A DNA stretch of 64,000 nucleotides from Caulifigura coniformis (GTDB lineage: Bacteria; Planctomycetota; Planctomycetia; Planctomycetales; Planctomycetaceae). Shown one piece after another: positions 17,305 to 25,425 of the stretch. Both the position numbers and the translations under genes were made by a program. The stretch spans positions 2,376,154 through 2,440,153 of the forward strand of contig NZ_CP036271.1 of assembly GCF_007745175.1 (NCBI RefSeq). Reading direction: 5' to 3'. Every line of letters starts with the position of its first letter. Positions within the stretch are counted from its first letter, which is position 1. The notes under the pieces are model-generated. The model searched no databases. It had not been told where the DNA came from and saw only the letters and a program-made list of their open reading frames with translations.

Positions 17305-18962
17305 CAACGATCTGCAACCTTCGGCCGAAAGAGTTCAAAGGTCTTATACCCACCGCCAATGTTCAAAGCGTCGATTCCGTGCTGCAACAGGATTCGTGTC
17401 GCCAGGTAGCCGCGTTGCCCGACCTGACAATACGCGTTCACCTTTCGGCCGCGTGGGATCTCGTCCAATCGTGACCGAAGCTCGTCGACCGGGATGTTCA
17501 CCGCACCCGGAATGTGACCGGCCTCGAATTCTTTCGGTGTGCGCACATCGATCAACAACGGCTCGTCTTCTGATTGACCGGAGAGCACCGCTTCAAGATC
17601 CACTTGCGGATGGTCGCCACGCAAGAGCCCGCTCGCTACGAATGCGACCATGTTGATCGGGTCCTTCGCAGAGCCGTACTGCGGAGCATACGACAATTCC
17701 GACTCCTCAAGATCAAACACGGTCATTCTGGCCTGAATGGCGATCGCCAGAACGTCGATGCGTTTGTCGACTCCAGCTCCGCCCACGCCTTGTGCGCCGA
17801 GCAACCGACCTGAAGACGGATCGAACAGCACCTTGAGCGTCATTCCCTCGGCGCCCGGGTAGTACCCCGCGTGATGCGCGGGGTGGATGTAGACCTTTCG
17901 ATAGGGGCGATTCAAACGACGGAGCGTTTTCTCCGATGCTCCTGTGGCGGCCGCCGTGTGGTTGAAGAAGCCGAGAATGGCAGTCCCCTGGGTTCCACGA
18001 AACTTGACGGAGCGCCCCATGACGTTGTCCGCCGCGATGCGGCCTTGACGATTCGCCGGACCGGCCAGGGGAATCTGTGTTGTATTGCCCGTTACGAAAT
18101 CTGTGACCTCGATCGTGTCGCCGACGGCGTAAATGTCCGGGTCGGCCGTTTGCAGATACTCGTTGACCTGAATCCCTCCACGCGGGCCGACGGCGAGCCC
18201 TGCGTCCACGGCGAGCTTGTTTTCAGGCCGAACTCCGATTCCGAATACCACGAGATCCGCGGGAATCTTCTCTCCAGACGTCAGCCCGACAAGCAACGCG
18301 TGACCGGACGGCTCCAGCGACTCGGCGGATTGTCCCAGAACAAGTCGGACGCCCTTCGCGGCGAGCCCCTGAACAATTGGCGTCGTCATTTCCTTATCAA
18401 ACGGCGTCAGAATCTGGTCGTTCTTTTCCACGATCGTCGTAGTGATTCCACGTCGAACAAAGTTCTCGGCCAGTTCGAGGCTGATAAACCCGCCCCCCAG
18501 GAGCACTGCTGATTTGACGCCGTGGTCGATCTGTTCCTTGATCCGGTCTGTGTCTTCCAGGTTCCGCAGCGTAAAAACTCCCGGCAAATCCATGCCGCGA
18601 ATCGGCGGCCGGAACGGGGCGGCTCCGGTGGCCAGAATCAGCTTGTCATACGATTCGGTGTATTCGCGGCCTGTGACCAGATCGCGGACACGAATGTTCT
18701 GTGCCTTCCGGTCGATCGACTCGACCGACGAACGGGTCCTCACATCGAGGTTGAAGCGGGAGCGCAGTCGTTCCGGTGTTGTGACGAGCAGCTTCTCGCG
18801 ATCCGCGATTTCGCCGCCGATGTAATACGGCAATCCGCAGTTCGCGAAGGAAACATCTGGGCCTCGCTCGAAGACAACAATCTCAGCCTCTTCCGACAGC
18901 CGCCTCGCTCGCGCCGCTGCGGACGCTCCTCCTGCTACTCCACCGACAATCACCAGTTTCAT
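17298..18962 (-). CDS. CoA-disulfide / polysulfide reductase fused to a rhodanese domain
   Basis: A 554-residue flavoprotein. FAD binding is by VIVGGVAGGASAAARARR near the start; the redox cysteine is Cys42 in FANCGLPYYIGG, the signature of CoA-disulfide reductases. The NAD(P)H site is AVLLGGGFISLELAE near 153-167; YAVGDTIEV near 281 is the second FAD contact. From about 460 a rhodanese domain follows (LLIDVRTPKEFEAGHIPGA) with its active cysteine in AYCQVGQRGY near 520. Such CoADR-Rhd fusions reduce CoA persulfide and polysulfide with NAD(P)H. It is the last gene of a leftward unit with a rhodanese membrane protein and ArsR. The last codons and TAG lie in the tRNA-Arg core repeat, so the 3' end may have been reshaped by integration. 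Confidence 0.92.
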   Translation of the reverse strand: MKLVIVGGVAGGASAAARARRLSEEAEIVVFERGPDVSFANCGLPYYIGGEIADREKLLVTTPERLRSRFNLDVRTRSSVESIDRKAQNIRVRDLVTGREYTESYDKLILATGAAPFRPPIRGMDLPGVFTLRNLEDTDRIKEQIDHGVKSAVLLGGGFISLELAENFVRRGITTTIVEKNDQILTPFDKEMTTPIVQGLAAKGVRLVLGQSAESLEPSGHALLVGLTSGEKIPADLVVFGIGVRPENKLAVDAGLAVGPRGGIQVNEYLQTADPDIYAVGDTIEVTDFVTGNTTQIPLAGPANRQGRIAADNVMGRSVKFRGTQGTAILGFFNHTAAATGASEKTLRRLNRPYRKVYIHPAHHAGYYPGAEGMTLKVLFDPSSGRLLGAQGVGGAGVDKRIDVLAIAIQARMTVFDLEESELSYAPQYGSAKDPINMVAFVASGLLRGDHPQVDLEAVLSGQSEDEPLLIDVRTPKEFEAGHIPGAVNIPVDELRSRLDEIPRGRKVNAYCQVGQRGYLATRILLQHGIDALNIGGGYKTFELFRPKVADRCP

Positions 18963-18992
18963 GCTGTGTTCCTCCGGAAAATGTGTGTTGCT

Positions 18993-19553
18993 TTACTGCG
19001 GACACGTTTGAGTGGTCGGTTGAGCGGTCTGGTTCCACGGCATCCGGGCCAGGATCATTCCCATTCCGCAGGTATCGGTGACCCCCGCAAACACCAGTCC
19101 CGCTCCGACAAACGCGGAGAGCCCGACGAACGCCGGATGCACCAGCCAGGCGAGCACGACCCCAAGGAGCACCAGTGAACCTGCGGCAATCCGGACCTGA
19201 CGTTCCAGCGAGACCGCCTTTCGGCCGCGAATGACGGGCACCCCCGAGTCCACGCACGCCAGTGTTCCGCCTTCGACATTCACAACGTTCGTGAAGCCTG
19301 CCTTCAGAAACTTCTCGCAGGCCTGTTGCCCGCGACTTCCGGAGAGACAGACGACGTAGAGGGGGGCATTCGCTGAGTCGTTCCGCGAACGCATGATCGA
19401 GGCTGCATCAAGTTGGTCCAGCGGAACATTTCGGGCAAACTCGACGTGCACCTCCTCAAACTCGACCGGCGTGCGGACGTCGATCAGTTCGAGGCGTTTG
19501 CCTTCTTTCCACAGGGCAGCGAGCTGCTGGGGGCGAATACTGGTGATGTTCAT
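18993..19553 (-). CDS. Rhodanese domain plus DUF2892 (YgaP-like) membrane protein
   Basis: The start is the ATG at 19553, with GGAGG 5 bases upstream; the frame is open for 41 more codons without support. The product has 186 residues. The rhodanese domain occupies 1-115: ELIDVRTPVEFEEVHV and the active-site loop VVCLSGSRGQQA with the sulfur-carrying Cys near 67. Residues 120-186 are a DUF2892 region with two TM helices (IAAGSLVLLGVVLAWLV and FVGLSAFVGAGLVFAGV) ending TDTCGMGMILARMPWN, as in E. coli YgaP. It is a membrane-bound sulfurtransferase, here between an ArsR regulator and a CoADR-rhodanese gene, which points to persulfide or polysulfide handling. Confidence 0.9.
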   Translation of the reverse strand: MNITSIRPQQLAALWKEGKRLELIDVRTPVEFEEVHVEFARNVPLDQLDAASIMRSRNDSANAPLYVVCLSGSRGQQACEKFLKAGFTNVVNVEGGTLACVDSGVPVIRGRKAVSLERQVRIAAGSLVLLGVVLAWLVHPAFVGLSAFVGAGLVFAGVTDTCGMGMILARMPWNQTAQPTTQTCPQ

Positions 19554-19606
19554 GGTTTCCTCCAAAAGTTTGGCTCGCACGCGACGGGTGCCGCTGTCAG
19601 TCCGAC

Positions 19607-19617
19607 ATGTCCCGACA
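19607..19617. promoter_or_regulatory. Candidate ArsR operator copy upstream of the rhodanese gene
   Basis: ATGTCCCGACA occurs here, 54 bp upstream of the rhodanese gene start, and again at 20002-20012 upstream of the arsR-like gene. Two copies of an 11-mer in the promoter regions of one small regulon suggest the binding site of the ArsR protein encoded between them. Confidence 0.5.
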
Positions 19618-19647
19618 CGACGACAAACATGTCCCCAAAAAACTCCG

Positions 19648-19971
19648 TCACTTTCCCCCGAAGCGTGCTTCGACACAGCCCATCAGGCTGGCCAGGTGCG
19701 TTTCGACAACCTGGTAATACGTGTTCCTCCCCTCCTTCTCGCTCGCGAGAAAGCCGCACCGTTGCATGAGCCGGAGATGTTCCGAGGCCATGTGGCTGGG
19801 AATCTCGCAGGCCTCGGCCAGCTCCCCGACCGTGAACCGGTCCTGAAGCAGCATCTGCACCATCCGCAGCCGATGCGGATGGGCGAGCGTCTTCAGGCAC
19901 TCGGCAGCCTGCGCAAGGCCCGCAAGGGGCGTGAGCTTGACCCGATTCTTCGATTTCAACGCCGTCGACAT
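19648..19971 (-). CDS. ArsR-family regulator of the sulfur module
   Basis: The start is the ATG at 19971, preceded by GGAGGAG. The protein has 107 residues with a winged-helix fold: CLKTLAHPHRLRMVQMLL, FTVGELAEACEIPSHMASEHL (positioning and recognition helices) and the wing KEGRNTYYQV. Cysteines stand in the first helix (AECLK), at EACEIP, QRCGF and MGCVEARF. A thiol near the first helix and one near the last helix are also found in BigR/SqrR-type persulfide sensors, which regulate rhodanese and sulfur-oxidation genes. Given its neighbours (rhodanese-DUF2892, CoADR-rhodanese), a persulfide or sulfide sensor is more likely than an arsenic sensor (inference). Confidence 0.88.
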   Translation of the reverse strand: MSTALKSKNRVKLTPLAGLAQAAECLKTLAHPHRLRMVQMLLQDRFTVGELAEACEIPSHMASEHLRLMQRCGFLASEKEGRNTYYQVVETHLASLMGCVEARFGGK

Positions 19972-20001
19972 GCTGATCTCCTCCATGCAGAATATGTCGT
20001 A

Positions 20002-20012
20002 ATGTCCCGACA
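20002..20012. promoter_or_regulatory. Candidate operator copy upstream of the sulfur-module arsR
   Basis: The same ATGTCCCGACA as at 19607-19617, located 31 bp upstream of the regulator start. Here it is also part of an inverted repeat: ATGTCG at 19994-19999 and CGACAT at 20008-20013. Confidence 0.5.
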
Positions 20013-20025
20013 TTTCAAGCAGTCA

Positions 20026-20130
20026 ATTTTCCCTGTTGGGGCGATTTACGGCCGGTTACGGAAGCAAATCGGGCGAGCGGAGGGTGGAAAATCACCGCCA
20101 GCCATATATCGTCGCAGCATGTACTTTGGA
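20026..20130 (-). pseudogene. N-terminal remnant of the DDE transposase family
   Basis: The leftward translation contains AVIFHPPLARFASVTGR, corresponding to AAIYHPLLALIASVTDR of the transposase at 3552-4195. The upstream DNA (20091-20235) also matches the upstream DNA of that transposase (4189-4325). Together with the C-terminal remnant at 16973-17060 in the same orientation, it looks as if the sulfur module separates the two ends of one transposase copy. Confidence 0.6.
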
Positions 20131-20261
20131 ACGTGATTACACATTCATTGAACAGCGCTTGGACCCTCCAAACGCTATCGACTTGTGTCTCCGCGGGCTG
20201 CACAACACGAGTCTGCTCGAATGCGTCCCTGGTTTCGCATTCAGTCGAGCCCGAGTGCCGG

Positions 20262-20506
20262 TTACGTCGAGACTGCCGCCTCGATCATCGTGATGAGAGC
20301 GGTCCTGATCGGCAGCGAGAGTCGAGGCCAGGCGTCGAAGATGACGAGCAACTGAGCATCGAGCTGTTGCCGGTCAATGACAGTCACTGACTCGCAAAGT
20401 CGAGCGTTCCTGCAACCCGGACTGCAACCAGAATTTGGCGTTTGCTGTAAGCCGTTGTCAGCAAGAGCAGTTGCAGAAAGCGGGTTTTCGTCTACGGAAC
20501 CGAAGG
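20262..20506 (-). repeat. Small-ORF scar, subfamily A, copy 3, with tRNA-Arg core
   Basis: The leftward frame encodes RNARLCESVTVIDRQQLDAQ, then FDAWPRLSLPIRTALITM and IEAAVST, clearly the same family as copy 2. The right end holds GTCTACGGAACCGAAGG (20490-20506), 17 bases identical to 34244-34260 in the truncated tRNA-Arg. The coding frame of the ATPase gene to the right begins directly after this core. Confidence 0.75.
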
Positions 20507-20507
20507 G

Positions 20508-22115
20508 CCCTTAATCGATGAGGACGTCTTCAACCTCAGTGACCTCCTTTTTCATCTTTGCGGCAGTACGCCGATCAAAGTGCGGAAGAGGACCCGCGAC
20601 CCAGATTCGCCGATGATTCGCCTCAGCTTTCGCGACATTTGGTGGTACTGCTACCTCGAACAGACGCATCTGGACTCGTCCTTCTTTCGATTGGAGGACC
20701 CCTTTCGCGGCCGCAAGAGTCAAGATGCAATGCGATTCTTCACCGGTTTGCATTCCGAACGCTTGAGCCAGTTCGAAACTGAGCTCTATCGGACAATCGA
20801 TCAGCAGCAGGGGAAGCGCGAGGCGGTTCGTCAAATTCGGGAGTTCATGACTCGCTTCGAGCTGGGATCGGAATTTGACGTGACTGGGCAGATCAATGAG
20901 GCGCAGGGTGAACTGCAAGAGGCGGAGGCGCGACGAATTCGGCTGGAAGAGGACCGCGATGCGAGCGTCCATCCGACGGACCCCCTGCGGGAACGGCTGC
21001 GCTCCATGGGTTTGCAGATCGCCGACATCCATGCCGCGATCCGCGGCACCGAAGAGGCTATCGCGGAACAACGTGCACTCCGCGCGGAGCTCATCACGAC
21101 CAAAGTGAAAGTCGATCGTACCGAGCAGGCCGGAAGGCTGCTGGAAGGCGTTGACTATCTCCGTTGTCCCCAGTGTGGCGTTGATATCGCAGATCGGGTT
21201 CTCCGACCGGATCAGTGCCGACTCTGTGGAAGTGATCCGGTCGAGCGGTCCAGCGTTCCGAGTCTTGAACTCGAAGCGATGCGCCGGGAATTGAATGATC
21301 GAATCGATCAGATCGCCGACTCAATTGAACGTCGAGAGCGGGGGCTGGGACGCAGCAGACGACAGCTTGAGCAGCTGCGGGCGGAGAAGCGACGGCTGGA
21401 CCAGACGCTTCAGCGTGAACTGGCCCGTTACGACTCCGCTTTTGTGGAGAGCGTGCGCGAGCTCGATCGTGAGATCGCCACACTGACCGAGCGACTCCGT
21501 TCACTGGCGAAACTGCAGGAGATGCCCCGAGCGATCAGCACCTTGGAACAACAGGCCGGGGCACTCCAAGGAGACATCGACAATCTGAGAAGCGCGATCG
21601 ACGAAGAACGACTGAGGTTGCGGCACGCTGACAGAAACGTGGCTGCAATTGCCGCTGCCTTTCGCGACATCATGCTATCGATTGGCTTCCCAGGAGTGGT
21701 TGACACCGACGAAGTCGTGATCGATCCGCGTAACTGGAAGCCAGTTGTTTTGCATCAAGGACAAGAATGGAGCTTCTGGGATGCGGGAAGCGGTGGAAAA
21801 AAGACTCTTTTCAATGTCTGTTATGCTTTGGCCGTCCACACCGCGGCTCGACAGCGGGGAATGCCTGTCCCTAACGTCCTCATCATCGACAGCCCGACGA
21901 AGAACATCAGTGACGATGAGAACCCCGAGCTCGTTAAGTCGCTGTACAACGAGATCTATCGCCTCGCCTCGTCAGACCGACGCCATCCGACGCAGCTGCT
22001 GCTAATTGATTCGGACATGGTACTTCCAGAGGTGCCTATTGAGGGATTCGTTCAGCGCCATCTCGCAGGCACGGACGATGCTCCCAGCTTGATTCCGTAC
22101 TATAGCGGTCCTTGA
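20508..22115 (+). pseudogene. SMC-like ATPase with zinc-ribbon motif, 5' end missing
   Basis: The homologous-looking frame is open from right after the tRNA-Arg core (DEDVFNLSDLLFHLCG) through GTG 20580 and ATG 20613, to a stop at 2113-2115 past 20000. The P-loop expected at the N-terminus of such proteins is absent, so about the first 100-150 residues are gone. Present are MIRLSFRDIWWYCYLEQTHL, long coiled coils (~90-185 and 225-330 from GTG), a four-Cys zinc motif CPQCGVD...CRLCG near 192-212, the signature-like WDAGSGGKKTLFNVCYALAV near 398-417, and Walker B NVLIIDSPTKNI near 430. It resembles DUF3732-like and other SMC-type proteins linked to defence loci. Truncated exactly at the integration core and probably inactive. 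Confidence 0.7.
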
Positions 22116-22650
22116 CGAGCGACGACCTTTGACGCTTCATGCGGTTGAGATAGCGAGTTCGCATGTTTGCCGGAGCGGATAGTGCTTCGCTGCACCTGGC
22201 CTGAAGGCAGGGTTCCGAGCAACGAGAACACCGGAGGTTGACTCGCGGTTCCGGCTTGGGTGAACGTGTGCCGTCAAAACACGTCCACATTCCCTCTCAA
22301 GGCAAGGGACCTGCTCGCTTCTGATGCGAGCCGTGGCTCGGAAAATCCGCGGGGTCCGGGGCAGCGCCCCGAAACGCGAGCTCAAATCGAGAAACCGTCC
22401 AGCTGCACGACAGGATCGAGCAGGCGGAAGAGCCGTCGGAAGGCAGGACGGGCGCAAGATTCGGAAGATCGCCCCCCAAGGGACCGTTAACCAGGAGCGC
22501 GCAGCCAGCCGATTCTGACGGTTGCTCCGCAAATGTCGGCAAAACGGCGAGACGGTCGGGCACCTCTAGCGACGAGCGTATGCCGGCTGACGGGCAGCGG
22601 CGGGATTTCCGATACGAAAGGCATGCGCTTGGATGCGCGTTCTTTGAGCC
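22116..22650. other. Intergenic region before the metal efflux island
   Basis: About 535 bp in which I see no convincing gene, tRNA or terminator. It probably contains the promoter of the metal efflux genes, but no clear -35/-10 pair or regulator-type palindrome stands out. Confidence 0.4.
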
Positions 22651-23064
22651 ATGGAAGGTAGCGTGGATCGGATCCGCCCGATCGTCGGCATTCTCACGGG
22701 CATCGCCTGCCTGATGCAGACGGCGTATCCCCGGTGCTGCGCCGCGGCCACGCCGCTGGTCTGTGCCGCTGCGGAACGGGCCGAAATATGCCACGGCTGT
22801 CGGTGCTGTGGTGGTGGCTGCAATGGTCCTCGCGATCACGGGCACGAACGTCCCGCGGACGGCTCGAAACGGTGTCCGTTCTGCCGCGGCCAGGTGCTGC
22901 CAGCAACCATGCGTGATTGCGACGGCGCCCCGGTGGACGAGCCGATCACGCTCCGGATCGCAACCGAATCACTCAAACCGACATTGTCGTCTTTCCTGGT
23001 CACCTCCAATCAATTCAACGCGTGGTCTCCGGCGGTAATTGGAACGCCGCGGATGCAGGTCTAG
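22651..23064 (+). CDS. Cysteine-rich probable secreted metal-associated protein
   Basis: 137 residues. The N-terminus (VGILTGIACLMQTAYP, then RCCAAATPLVCAAA) looks like a signal peptide. The mature part is packed with thiols: CHGCRCCGGGCNGPRDHGH then a CPFCRG pair, with His between them, suggesting zinc or copper binding. The C-terminal half is less distinctive. I do not recognise a family. It lies directly upstream of a TolC-like gene and resembles in style the Cys-rich protein at 24819-25274, so both probably belong to the metal efflux system, as periplasmic binding or sensing proteins (inference). The start could also be the GTG 12 bases downstream. Confidence 0.55.
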   Translation: MEGSVDRIRPIVGILTGIACLMQTAYPRCCAAATPLVCAAAERAEICHGCRCCGGGCNGPRDHGHERPADGSKRCPFCRGQVLPATMRDCDGAPVDEPITLRIATESLKPTLSSFLVTSNQFNAWSPAVIGTPRMQV

Positions 23065-23123
23065 CGCCGTTGCGCGCTCATCCGTTCCTGCGTCCCCGGC
23101 TCCTTTCTTGGACGGCAACCGCC

Positions 23124-24608
23124 ATGCACCAGCGCGTACGACTGTGGTTCGTTTCCGGCTTCATCGGCCTCTCTTCGCTCGGCTGCCAGACGGCGGCCCG
23201 GCATTCGGCGAGGTCCTCGCCACCTCCAGCACACATGCGCGTCGCACCGGAGGCTCCGGCGATTGCGGCTTCGCCGATTCCCGAAACAGATCTCGGGAAG
23301 GCGACGGACGATTCGTCGCCGGCCGATAGCGATCAAGAGCCACTGAGCGACATCCGACTGACCGCCGCAGAGGAGGACACCGTCGCAGGGTCACCCTCGG
23401 TGTCGCTGCAGTATCTTGAGTCGGTCGCCCTGGCGAACAACCCCGCGATCCGGCAGGCATCCGCGGCCGCGTACAAAGCCATGGGGGCCCGACAGCAAGT
23501 CGGGCTCTTGCCCAACCCTACCGTGGGATACTTCGGCGAGCAGCTGGGAGACGCCGGCACCGATCAGCATGGCGTCTCGCTGACGCAAACGATCGTGCTC
23601 GGCGACAAACTGGCGTTGAACGCCTGCGTTCTGAGCCAGAGCGTGCAAGCGCAACTGTGGGAACTGGAAGCCCAGCGTTACCGCGTCCTGACGGACGTCC
23701 GGTTGCGATACTACGACGCCATGGCGGCGCAGCAGCGGCTGCGTGCGGCCGAGGAGTTCATCCCGGTCGCTCAACGAGGTGTTGAGATCGCGCGAAGTCG
23801 TAAGGAAGCGGCAGAAGGTGCGCAGCCAGAAGTCCTCCAGGCCGAGATTCAGCAGAACGAACTGGAGTTGTTGCAGCAACGGGCGACGTACGCATTCCAG
23901 GCGGCCTGGAAGGAGCTATCGGCGACTGTCGGACAACCGCGGATGCTTCCGACGGAACTGGCCGTGCCCAATCCGCCATCGACGGACCCTCGCGACTGGG
24001 AGGACGCGTACAATTCCATCGTAGCGCGGAGCCCGGAGCTGCGGGCCGCGAATTCGCGGATCGCCCGCGCGTCTATGAACCTTCGCCGGCAGCAAGCCCA
24101 ACCCATCCCGAACCTGGAACTGCAGCTCGGATTCGGCCGCGACCTCGGAACGGACTCGGAGTTTGGGCGGGTTCAGGCGGGAATGCCGATTCCCGTCTTC
24201 AACGACAATAGGGGTAACATTTCGACCGCGGAGGCGGAGTATTGCCGGGCCTTCCACGACCGCGAGAGGTTGCAGATGTCGGTCCGGGCCCGGTTGGCAA
24301 GGGCAGCCCAGGAGTTCGATTCTGCTCGCGCCGCGGTCCGACGTTATGACGAGGCCATCTTGCCGAAGGCGAGCGAGAGCCTGCGGCTGAGCGAGCAAGC
24401 GTACGAGACCGGCGAATTCAACTTCCTGCAGGTCTTAATCGCGCGGCGAACCTACTTCGATACGACGCTGCAGGCAATCGATGCCAGGCGGGAGCTGGCC
24501 CAGGCGGCCGCCACGGTCGACGGTCTGTTACTGTCCGGCGGGCTCGCCGACGTCCCCGACGCAGGGGAGGACGATTCCTTACGAGGGCAGGCCTTGGACG
24601 GCCAGTGA
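23124..24608 (+). CDS. TolC/CusC-type outer membrane efflux lipoprotein
   Basis: The start is the ATG at 23124, giving 494 residues with a lipoprotein signal (WFVSGFIGLSSLGC, lipid Cys at 21). After a Pro/Ala/Ser-rich linker (22-85) come two outer-membrane-factor repeats: one with YLESVALANNPAIRQASAAA near 95-114, and a second near 290-460 with long alpha-helical stretches and FNFLQVLIARRTYFDTTLQ close to the end. These proteins form the channel of tripartite efflux pumps. The downstream adaptor and RND pump complete the set. Long frames upstream of 23124 in the same register overlap the Cys-rich gene and are not credible. Confidence 0.88.
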   Translation: MHQRVRLWFVSGFIGLSSLGCQTAARHSARSSPPPAHMRVAPEAPAIAASPIPETDLGKATDDSSPADSDQEPLSDIRLTAAEEDTVAGSPSVSLQYLESVALANNPAIRQASAAAYKAMGARQQVGLLPNPTVGYFGEQLGDAGTDQHGVSLTQTIVLGDKLALNACVLSQSVQAQLWELEAQRYRVLTDVRLRYYDAMAAQQRLRAAEEFIPVAQRGVEIARSRKEAAEGAQPEVLQAEIQQNELELLQQRATYAFQAAWKELSATVGQPRMLPTELAVPNPPSTDPRDWEDAYNSIVARSPELRAANSRIARASMNLRRQQAQPIPNLELQLGFGRDLGTDSEFGRVQAGMPIPVFNDNRGNISTAEAEYCRAFHDRERLQMSVRARLARAAQEFDSARAAVRRYDEAILPKASESLRLSEQAYETGEFNFLQVLIARRTYFDTTLQAIDARRELAQAAATVDGLLLSGGLADVPDAGEDDSLRGQALDGQ

Positions 24609-24762
24609 CGAGGCAGGAATCCAAGGGAGTTCGACTTTTTTGTTTGCGGACAACTCCAATGCTTCCGTCTGATGTCACAAGCGGCGACCCTCTCCCGGCT
24701 TACGGACAAGAATGCAGGAACGAATCGGCCCTTGGGTCGGACGGGGCGGCTGGAATCTGTTA

Positions 24763-24791
24763 TAGGCATGCCATGCTTGCACCGATATAAT
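24763..24791 (+). promoter_or_regulatory. Possible promoter with a GGCATGCC palindrome
   Basis: A perfect TATAAT (24786-24791) stands 28 bases before the GTG start at 24819. The 8-bp palindrome GGCATGCC (24765-24772) lies where a -35 or spacer operator would be. The -35 itself is weak (TAGGCA). It may be a regulated promoter for the second half of the efflux island. Confidence 0.35.
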
Positions 24792-24818
24792 CCGCAGATC
24801 TTGTGCCCAGGAGCGTTC

Positions 24819-25274
24819 GTGATTCTCCGTTTGCTACTGCTGCTGCCCGCGTTCGGAATGCAGGTCATTCCGGCGGCGGCTGCGTCGTGGCAATTGTGTA
24901 TCTGCGAACAGGGCTCGGTGTGCATCGACGGCGGCGCCCACACCTGCAAGTGCTGTAAGGATGAATCAGCCGCGAAATGCCACTGCTGCGACGATGAGGC
25001 ATGCCACGCCGATTGCCCTGCGTCGCTGGCCCAGATGTCCAACGAGCCACGCGGCTGCTCGCACATCCCGCTTGTCGGCGAACAGCCGCCCCGCATCGGC
25101 ACCCCCCGATTCGTCGACGCGCCGCTCGCCGTGCATGCGGATGCTATCATCGCCTTGCCGAGCGAACTGGCGCAGGGCACTTGCGTCGTTGTCCAGCGTC
25201 TGGCGATGACGGCGACCGGGCCTATGTCTTGCTCCCCGGTCGCATTGCGCGCCACGGCAGTCATTCGCTGCTAG
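24819..25274 (+). CDS. Cysteine-rich secreted metal-associated protein
   Basis: The start is the GTG at 24819, with CAGGAG 6 bases upstream. The product (151 residues) starts with a signal peptide (ILRLLLLLPAFGMQVIPAAA). The mature N-terminus is dense in Cys and His: CICEQGSVC, then HTCKCCKDE, KCHCCDDEACHADC, at least 12 cysteines in 45 residues. This arrangement suggests a soft-metal-binding periplasmic protein. The C-terminal half has few features. It sits between the TolC-like gene and the adaptor gene. No family name is known to me. Confidence 0.65.
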   Translation: MILRLLLLLPAFGMQVIPAAAASWQLCICEQGSVCIDGGAHTCKCCKDESAAKCHCCDDEACHADCPASLAQMSNEPRGCSHIPLVGEQPPRIGTPRFVDAPLAVHADAIIALPSELAQGTCVVVQRLAMTATGPMSCSPVALRATAVIRC

Positions 25275-25425
25275 GCGATTCTCTCTCGACAGTTTTCTTG
25301 ACCAAGCGGCGATCGCTCTTCGATCCCCGTGTGCCGCGGCCAGTTTCATCACGGCCGCCAATCGATCCCTGATGACGCCGTCAGCCCCTTTGTGGTCGAC
25401 GGCTCTGAACGCAAACGGAGGACGT

